Assembly: GCA_027061705.1 (NCBI GenBank)
Contig: JAMOVB010000084.1
Location: 1-9,057, forward strand
DNA: 9,057 nucleotides
Source: Desulfurococcales archaeon
Lineage (GTDB): Archaea > Thermoproteota > Thermoprotei_A > Sulfolobales > NBVN01
Direction: 5' to 3'
Shown here: piece by piece, positions 5,302 to 9,057 of the stretch
Layout of the letters: the number at the start of each line of letters is the position of its first letter
Numbering within the stretch: position 1 is the first letter of the stretch
Program-made: the position numbers and the translations under genes
The notes under the pieces: model-generated
The model's input: the letters and a program-made list of their open reading frames with translations, nothing else
Databases searched by the model: none
Told to the model about the DNA's origin: nothing

Positions 5302-6431
5302 ATGGGGTTGCGAAGGCAATTCTATACCACGTTAAGGAAATGTTCAGAATACGTCACGTCATATTCTGGCTACTGCTCTTCCCGGTAATCCTCTCCATAA
5401 TCTACGGGGCTGTCTATAGAGGAAGTCCTGAGTTGAAAGGCGACGTCTATCTAGCCGTCCCGCAAGATAACGGGTTAGTGACACAGCTTCGTAATGTGTT
5501 AACGTCCTTAGGACTAAGCGTGCATGTGATAAACGCTTCTAAGACATCGAATCCCGTAGCGTTAGTACGGGAGAGGCTGTTAAGCAGCCTCAGTACACGT
5601 CCCATTGCAGTGGTTACCGTAAGTAGAGGGTTAGCGAACACCTCAGCGTTAAAGCGTAACGTAGGGCATCACAGCGTAGTGGTTACGGTTTACACAACGT
5701 CTGAGATCCTAGGGGGCGTAGTGACGCAGGCCGTAATGTCTACAATCTACGAAATGGCTACTGGCTGGACCCTACATGTAGTGCCTAAGATTAAGATTGT
5801 TGGCACACAGGCGGGGGTTGCCGAGGCCTTCATAGTAATGGCGTTATTCACCGCCATGTACTCCATGACGTCAGTACTCGGTGAGGTGGGCGGTTTCTAC
5901 GGAACGCAGATAAATAAGCTGATGGCGATATCGCCTAAGGGGTCAAGATACTTTAAGGCAACGGTGTTCTCAGCGCCTCTAATCTCCTACATAGTTTCAC
6001 TTTTCGTAATAGGTCTAGTGATGAGTATAGTCTTTAACGCCGACATTAGTAAGGCACTCTCTAACCCATATTTCTGGTTGGCTGTCTTCTCAACTTATCT
6101 TCTGGCCTATGGGCTGGCATGCATTATAGCAACGCTACTGGTTAAACTATCGAGGGACGTGGAACAAATTCACAGGTCGCTTGAGGCGGTAGGACCTAGC
6201 GTGCCCTTAATACTGGCTTTCATAAGTGGTTACTTCGTACCGCAAGAACTGCTACCCACGTTCATGAGGTCGCTAGCTAAACTACTGCCCCCATACTACT
6301 CGCTACAACTAGCATCGTGGAGTGTTAAATTAGGCCTGCACCCGCTATACATAGTATGCTGTGCTTTTGTACCGTCATTAGTCCTCGCCTGTGTTGGAAG
6401 TATAATCCTACCCGTGGTGAAAAAGCTATGA
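5298..6431 (+). CDS. ABC-2 type transporter permease (TOMM exporter)
   Basis: The 377-residue membrane protein shows ABC-2 permease topology: TM1 at about 19-40, a large extracytoplasmic domain (about 41-170), then five segments near 173-195, 224-246, 259-283, 299-317 and 349-373. The 'ISGYFVPQELLP' stretch (309-320) before the last segment is the region where this family has its conserved FxP-type turn. It starts with TTG at 5298, overlapping the ATPase stop in TTGA; the ATG four bases later is out of frame. Ribosome binding site GGGGGTGA (5284-5291) is six bases upstream. The streptococcal system has two permease genes (SagH, SagI); here there is one, so it probably forms a homodimer with two copies of the ATPase. 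The substrate is inferred from the operon: the matured thiazole peptide. It may also give the producer resistance by efflux. Confidence 0.88.
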   Translation: MNGVAKAILYHVKEMFRIRHVIFWLLLFPVILSIIYGAVYRGSPELKGDVYLAVPQDNGLVTQLRNVLTSLGLSVHVINASKTSNPVALVRERLLSSLSTRPIAVVTVSRGLANTSALKRNVGHHSVVVTVYTTSEILGGVVTQAVMSTIYEMATGWTLHVVPKIKIVGTQAGVAEAFIVMALFTAMYSMTSVLGEVGGFYGTQINKLMAISPKGSRYFKATVFSAPLISYIVSLFVIGLVMSIVFNADISKALSNPYFWLAVFSTYLLAYGLACIIATLLVKLSRDVEQIHRSLEAVGPSVPLILAFISGYFVPQELLPTFMRSLAKLLPPYYSLQLASWSVKLGLHPLYIVCCAFVPSLVLACVGSIILPVVKKL

Positions 6432-7213
6432 GGCTTCGGGGTATTCCAATACGGGTCTCCCCTAAGGAAATAATAGTAGCCATAGGTTTAGCTGAGGATG
6501 CACTGTATATAGAGTGCGAGACCGTGAGGGAGTGTGATGAGGCGTATTCGCTACTGAAAAAGCTGAGAGAGGGCAATAATGAGGTCGGGCAACTTGGAGA
6601 GAGGGCTGAGAAACTACTGAGTGAGTTGAGCAGGGCGGGGTTACTTGACGAAAGCGGCTGGGCAGGCAAACACGTAGCAGTAATTGGAGACTCCGAGATA
6701 GCTAAGATACTTCGAGAGAAGCTGAAGAATATAGGGCTTAACGTAACTGCGACGCTGAACGGAGGTAAGCCCGATCTCATGGTGTTAGCACTTGACTTCT
6801 GGTCACCCTCACTACTGAGCTCCTTCGAAAAGAAGGCTAGGAGAGAGGGACTTAAGTACCTGCCAGTATACCTGGTGCTCGATATAGGGGTTATAGGCCC
6901 TTACATGAAGCCTAAGGCTTCGGCAGGGTACCGTTGCTTCGAGCGTCAACTTACCTCTAACCTCTCCTGGATTGCTAGGGTTGTAAGAGACAGACTAACC
7001 CACATCGAGTATCCTAGCCTCATAGATAACATATCCAAGACCTACTTAGACTTCCTAGCCTCGTTCGCAACGCTATTGCTGCCTAAGGCTCTAGTTAACG
7101 AGAGTATTCTGATGGATAAGGTCGTTCTGATAGACTTTAAGAACGTGTTCATAGACGTTGTGAGAGTCTATAGAACGCCCTTATGCGACGAGTCCCTGAG
7201 GTGGGGGCCTTGA
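6428..7213 (+). CDS. TOMM cyclodehydratase partner protein (SagC / ocin-ThiF-like)
   Basis: The 261-residue protein resembles the C-protein of azoline-forming cyclodehydratases, which binds the precursor leader and activates the YcaO subunit. Residues 1-75 have the size and helix-strand pattern of a RiPP recognition element (winged-helix, PqqD-like). Then 'KHVAVIGDSEIAKILREKL' (81-99) is a degenerate Rossmann-type nucleotide-fold start as in ThiF/E1 relatives, without an intact GxGxxG. 'VIGPYMKPKASAGYRCFERQL' (155-175) matches the family's GPxxxPxxxxCYxCFxxR region; here only C170 remains of the usual Cys pair, the first being Gly (G167) or Ala, so a CxxC zinc site is absent. The start is the ATG at 6428, overlapping the permease stop in ATGA, with GTGGTGA seven bases upstream; the frame is open further upstream but only inside the permease gene. 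It is followed, with a 4-base overlap, by its YcaO partner. Confidence 0.8.
   Translation: MRLRGIPIRVSPKEIIVAIGLAEDALYIECETVRECDEAYSLLKKLREGNNEVGQLGERAEKLLSELSRAGLLDESGWAGKHVAVIGDSEIAKILREKLKNIGLNVTATLNGGKPDLMVLALDFWSPSLLSSFEKKARREGLKYLPVYLVLDIGVIGPYMKPKASAGYRCFERQLTSNLSWIARVVRDRLTHIEYPSLIDNISKTYLDFLASFATLLLPKALVNESILMDKVVLIDFKNVFIDVVRVYRTPLCDESLRWGP
7198..7203 (+). promoter_or_regulatory. Ribosome binding site favouring a TTG start for YcaO
   Basis: GAGGTG followed by GGGG lies six bases before the TTG at 7210. The ATG at 7183 has no such site and would overlap the previous gene by 31 bases. TTGA overlap at 7210-7213 repeats the arrangement seen at 5298-5301. Confidence 0.55.
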
Positions 7214-8574
7214 TTAGGATCGACGAGTACTTAGACCTTCTTAGGGTTTCTGAGAACTTAAACAGGTACGTTGGTCTCATGGTAGAATATGATGTAGCCA
7301 TACCGACATATTCAGACGTACCCATCTACGTTACTAACCCTGTACACACCGATGTTGAGTTCATGTCTTACGCCACAACAGGTGAGTTGCCCTTCATACC
7401 TGCTTCGGGTAAAGGATTTGAAATACGTAATGCTCTGCTATCGCTTTACGGCGAGTTTCTAGAAAGAGGACTTCCGATAGCTATAGGTCGCGGGGCTGAC
7501 GTCTTCGCTAAAGCATCACAACTCTCTAAGGAGAACGAGATTATAGGGCCAGGAAAGCTTCACTTATTCGCAGAGGAGCAGTATAAAGAAGGAATACCTT
7601 TCAGGAGATTTACAGCCGACTTAAAGCTTGGCTGGGTCAAAGCGCGTAGGGCTTTCGAAAACGGTGAGGTGCTAATCCCAGCCCAAGCCGCTGTCTTTGG
7701 ATATAGAAGGTTATTTAATGAGCCCTTAATAGCCTACGGATCTACAGCAGGACTATCCTATGCCACAAGTAGGCATACAGCGATTTACAAGGGCTTTATA
7801 GAGTTCGTAGAAAGAGACTCCGTAAACATAGGCTGGCATAGCGACATACCACCTTATCGTATCAATATAGGGCTTGAGGACATACTTGACATACTTGGGC
7901 TCGACGCCGCCCTTCCGAAAAGCTTAATAGCTCATACCTACCTATGGAGAACTGACGTTGACGGTATTTACGTGGTTTCTGTACATGTTATAGATAAGAG
8001 AAGAAAGATACTCAGTTATTACCCCGGGTGCGGGGCAGGTGTGAGCTTTACTGAAGCCCTAGCTAGAGCATTCGGCGAGGTTGGACAGGCATATCTATAC
8101 GTGTACTCCATATATAAGTGGAGAAAGGCATTAGGAGGGCGTGATGCGGACATATACTACATCGATAGGGAGAGCCCGCCACAGGAGGCTGACAACCTAT
8201 TCAAGACAATATTCTACTACGGTTACCCTGAGAACCTAGAGAGACTATATAGGGAGTTCTTCTCGAGGAGTCCGGAGCTCAGTAAGGATAAGCTTGAGCT
8301 TGACGGGGGTTCGACAAGGACGTCACGTAGGCTGTCCATAGTTAAGTCTATCATTAAGGAGAAAGGACTTAACCCATTAGTCATAAACCACACACCACCC
8401 TCGGCCGAGGGTTACGTACTCAAAGTATTTATTCCGGAACTGACGCCATACAACTCGGCGCGGTACCCCTTCCTAGGGCATCCAAGGTACTATATAGCTA
8501 GAAAGATACTGAAGGTGGGAGAGGATACATTAACATACAGTGACCTAAGGAAGTACTCGGTGCCATACCCGTGA
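7210..8574 (+). CDS. YcaO-domain azoline cyclodehydratase (SagD-like)
   Basis: This is the ATP-dependent enzyme that phosphorylates the peptide backbone carbonyl and closes cysteine side chains into thiazolines. From the TTG start it has 454 residues, the usual length for SagD-type proteins. Visible YcaO elements: 'SGKGFEIRNALLSLYGEFLER' (66-86), counterpart of the SxGKGxxxxxAxxSAxxExxER ATP/Mg site, with E82 and E85; 'YGSTAGLSYATS' (176-187), matching the conserved substrate/nucleotide segment; 'GFIEFVERDS' (195-204) with E198, E201, R202 and D203, the second Mg-binding run; and 'PGCGAGVSFTEALARAFGE' (272-290). The C-terminus ends VPYP, a short version of the Pro-rich PxPxP tail that TOMM YcaO enzymes need for activity. 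No TfuA-like gene is present, so backbone thioamidation is unlikely; the adjacent SagC-like partner and dehydrogenase point to azole formation. Last gene of the operon. An alternative start is the ATG at 7183 (463 residues). Confidence 0.92.
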   Translation: MIRIDEYLDLLRVSENLNRYVGLMVEYDVAIPTYSDVPIYVTNPVHTDVEFMSYATTGELPFIPASGKGFEIRNALLSLYGEFLERGLPIAIGRGADVFAKASQLSKENEIIGPGKLHLFAEEQYKEGIPFRRFTADLKLGWVKARRAFENGEVLIPAQAAVFGYRRLFNEPLIAYGSTAGLSYATSRHTAIYKGFIEFVERDSVNIGWHSDIPPYRINIGLEDILDILGLDAALPKSLIAHTYLWRTDVDGIYVVSVHVIDKRRKILSYYPGCGAGVSFTEALARAFGEVGQAYLYVYSIYKWRKALGGRDADIYYIDRESPPQEADNLFKTIFYYGYPENLERLYREFFSRSPELSKDKLELDGGSTRTSRRLSIVKSIIKEKGLNPLVINHTPPSAEGYVLKVFIPELTPYNSARYPFLGHPRYYIARKILKVGEDTLTYSDLRKYSVPYP

Positions 8575-8665
8575 CGTGGTAGGGTTGCAATCTTGTGAGA
8601 GGATGCATTGCCGTACTATTGCTTTATTTTAACTTCTCAGCACCTTAATTAAAAGGGCCGTTGAC
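8575..8665. other. Intergenic region after the TOMM operon, with terminator/promoter signals
   Basis: This gap of about 90 bases ends the operon. The T-rich run GCTTTATTTT (8621-8630) can act both as an oligo-T type archaeal terminator for the operon and as the TATA box of the next gene. No gene was found in it. Confidence 0.45.
8621..8632 (+). promoter_or_regulatory. Probable TATA box of the radical SAM gene
   Basis: GCTTTATTTTAA is an AT-rich element in a G+C-rich surrounding, placed about 35-45 bases before the GTG at 8666. A start of transcription near 8652-8656 would leave a leader of only about ten bases. Confidence 0.4.
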
Positions 8666-9057
8666 GTGGGTCGCATAGCACCCGAGAATAAGATCGACTT
8701 GGGTTCGGGCTCCCGGCGGGTCTTAGGGGCTGGTTTGAGGCTTAGGTTTAGGTCTGAGGTCGGCCTGCCTTTAGTTAGGCCTGCCGCCCCCGGGGGGCTT
8801 AGGTGTGGGTTGTGTGTTAATGAGTGTTTAATACCTAGGGTTGAGGGTGCTGCCGGGTACTGCGGTGCTTGGGTTTGCAGGGGCGGTAGGCTGGAGCCGC
8901 TTGCCGGCTGGGGTAGGGGGTTGGTTGAGTGGTATCTTGACCCGCACCCGACGAACTGCGTTGCCGCCCACTTCTGCCCGGCGGTCACTGGGGCCGGGTA
9001 CCCTAGGTACGCTGTTAGGGAGGGGCTTGAGGAGGGGTACTACAACCTGGCGGTGTT
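8666..9057 (+). CDS. Radical SAM protein, AmmeMemoRadiSam/PflA-activase-like, N-terminal part
   Basis: The frame is open from after a TAA at 8630-8632 to the right edge. GTG at 8666 is the best start, with AAAAGGG upstream and a TATA box at the right distance; about 130 residues are visible. They contain RCGLCVNEC (Cys-X2-Cys-X3-Cys, about residues 46-54), then a Gly-Tyr-Cys-Gly stretch with a further Cys, and a 'WYLDPHPTNCVAAHFCPA' stretch. This order is typical of archaeal proteins related to the AmmeMemoRadiSam/pyruvate-formate-lyase-activase group, in which a small Cys-rich N-terminal region precedes the CxxxCxxC iron-sulfur motif. That motif would lie beyond 9057, so the radical SAM assignment rests on the N-terminal pattern. 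It has its own promoter and the high G+C of the flank, so I do not count it as part of the TOMM operon. Confidence 0.6.
   Translation, partial: MGRIAPENKIDLGSGSRRVLGAGLRLRFRSEVGLPLVRPAAPGGLRCGLCVNECLIPRVEGAAGYCGAWVCRGGRLEPLAGWGRGLVEWYLDPHPTNCVAAHFCPAVTGAGYPRYAVREGLEEGYYNLAV

Noticed and set aside
6325..6780. Long minus-strand frame opposite the permease/partner genes
   Set aside because: Ser/Pro/Leu-rich translation with no ribosome binding site, fully covered by well-supported plus-strand genes; same reasoning for the minus-strand frames at 3414-3815 and 8629-8988.
7210..8574. YcaO acting in backbone thioamidation (methyl-coenzyme M reductase type)
   Set aside because: No TfuA-like partner or methyl-coenzyme M reductase genes are present, and a SagC-like partner and azoline dehydrogenase are adjacent.
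8587..8611. GCAAT...ATTGC inverted repeat after the YcaO gene as a hairpin terminator
   Set aside because: Only five A/T-rich pairs with a 15-base loop; it would not be stable at high temperature. The nearby T-rich run is a better terminator candidate.
8762..8785. Direct repeat GGCCTGCC (8762-8769 and 8778-8785)
   Set aside because: It lies inside the coding sequence of the radical SAM protein and is explained by Gly/Leu/Pro/Ala codons in G+C-rich DNA.
8666..9057. Radical SAM protein as an additional tailoring enzyme of the peptide pathway
   Set aside because: It has its own likely promoter, a gap of about 90 bases, and the G+C level of the flanking chromosome; related proteins are common in archaea without TOMM genes.
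1..9057. CRISPR array, tRNA/rRNA genes, insertion sequences
   Set aside because: No regularly spaced repeats, cloverleaf-like sequence, transposase frame or terminal inverted repeats were seen.

Overview
The window looks like a piece of a hyperthermophilic archaeal chromosome, most likely Thermoproteota (crenarchaeal, Desulfurococcales-like). The signs are heavy use of AGG/AGA arginine and ATA isoleucine codons, strong GGAGGTGA-type ribosome binding sites, several TTG and GTG starts, short AT-rich TATA-type promoters, and a membrane-tethered winged-helix regulator of a kind common in these archaea. I cannot name the species.

Layout. 1-615 (+) is the 3' end of an unrecognised gene. 705-2019 (-) holds a two-gene operon: a membrane-anchored extracytoplasmic protein, then a winged-helix DNA-binding protein with two C-terminal membrane segments. 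2020-2271 is a divergent regulatory region with a perfect 18-bp palindrome, a tandem 8-bp repeat and a 15-bp dyad at the likely promoter of the next operon. 2272-8574 (+) is one tight operon of eight genes. 8666 to the right edge is the start of a radical SAM-type protein under its own promoter.

The main result is the operon at 2272-8574: a complete thiazole/oxazole-modified (TOMM, streptolysin S-like) peptide pathway. A 48-residue gene at 2272-2418 encodes a short cationic leader followed by the core CCACCCWCHCH, seven cysteines in ten residues. It is followed by a CPBP/CaaX-protease-like membrane protein, an unrecognised 197-residue protein, a SagB-type FMN dehydrogenase, an ABC-2 exporter (ATPase and permease), a SagC-type partner protein and a YcaO cyclodehydratase. 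Inferred pathway: the partner protein binds the leader and presents the cysteines to YcaO, which uses ATP to close thiazolines; the dehydrogenase oxidises them to thiazoles; a protease removes the leader; the ABC pair exports the product. The CPBP-like protein is the only protease candidate but its motifs are degenerate, so it may be an immunity protein.

The operon is visibly lower in G+C than its flanks. Sample 60-base lines: 1561-1620 has 40 G+C and 8761-8820 has 38, against 28 for 2461-2520 and 24 for 8341-8400. This suggests acquisition as a unit. No tRNA, integrase, transposase or CRISPR array was seen.
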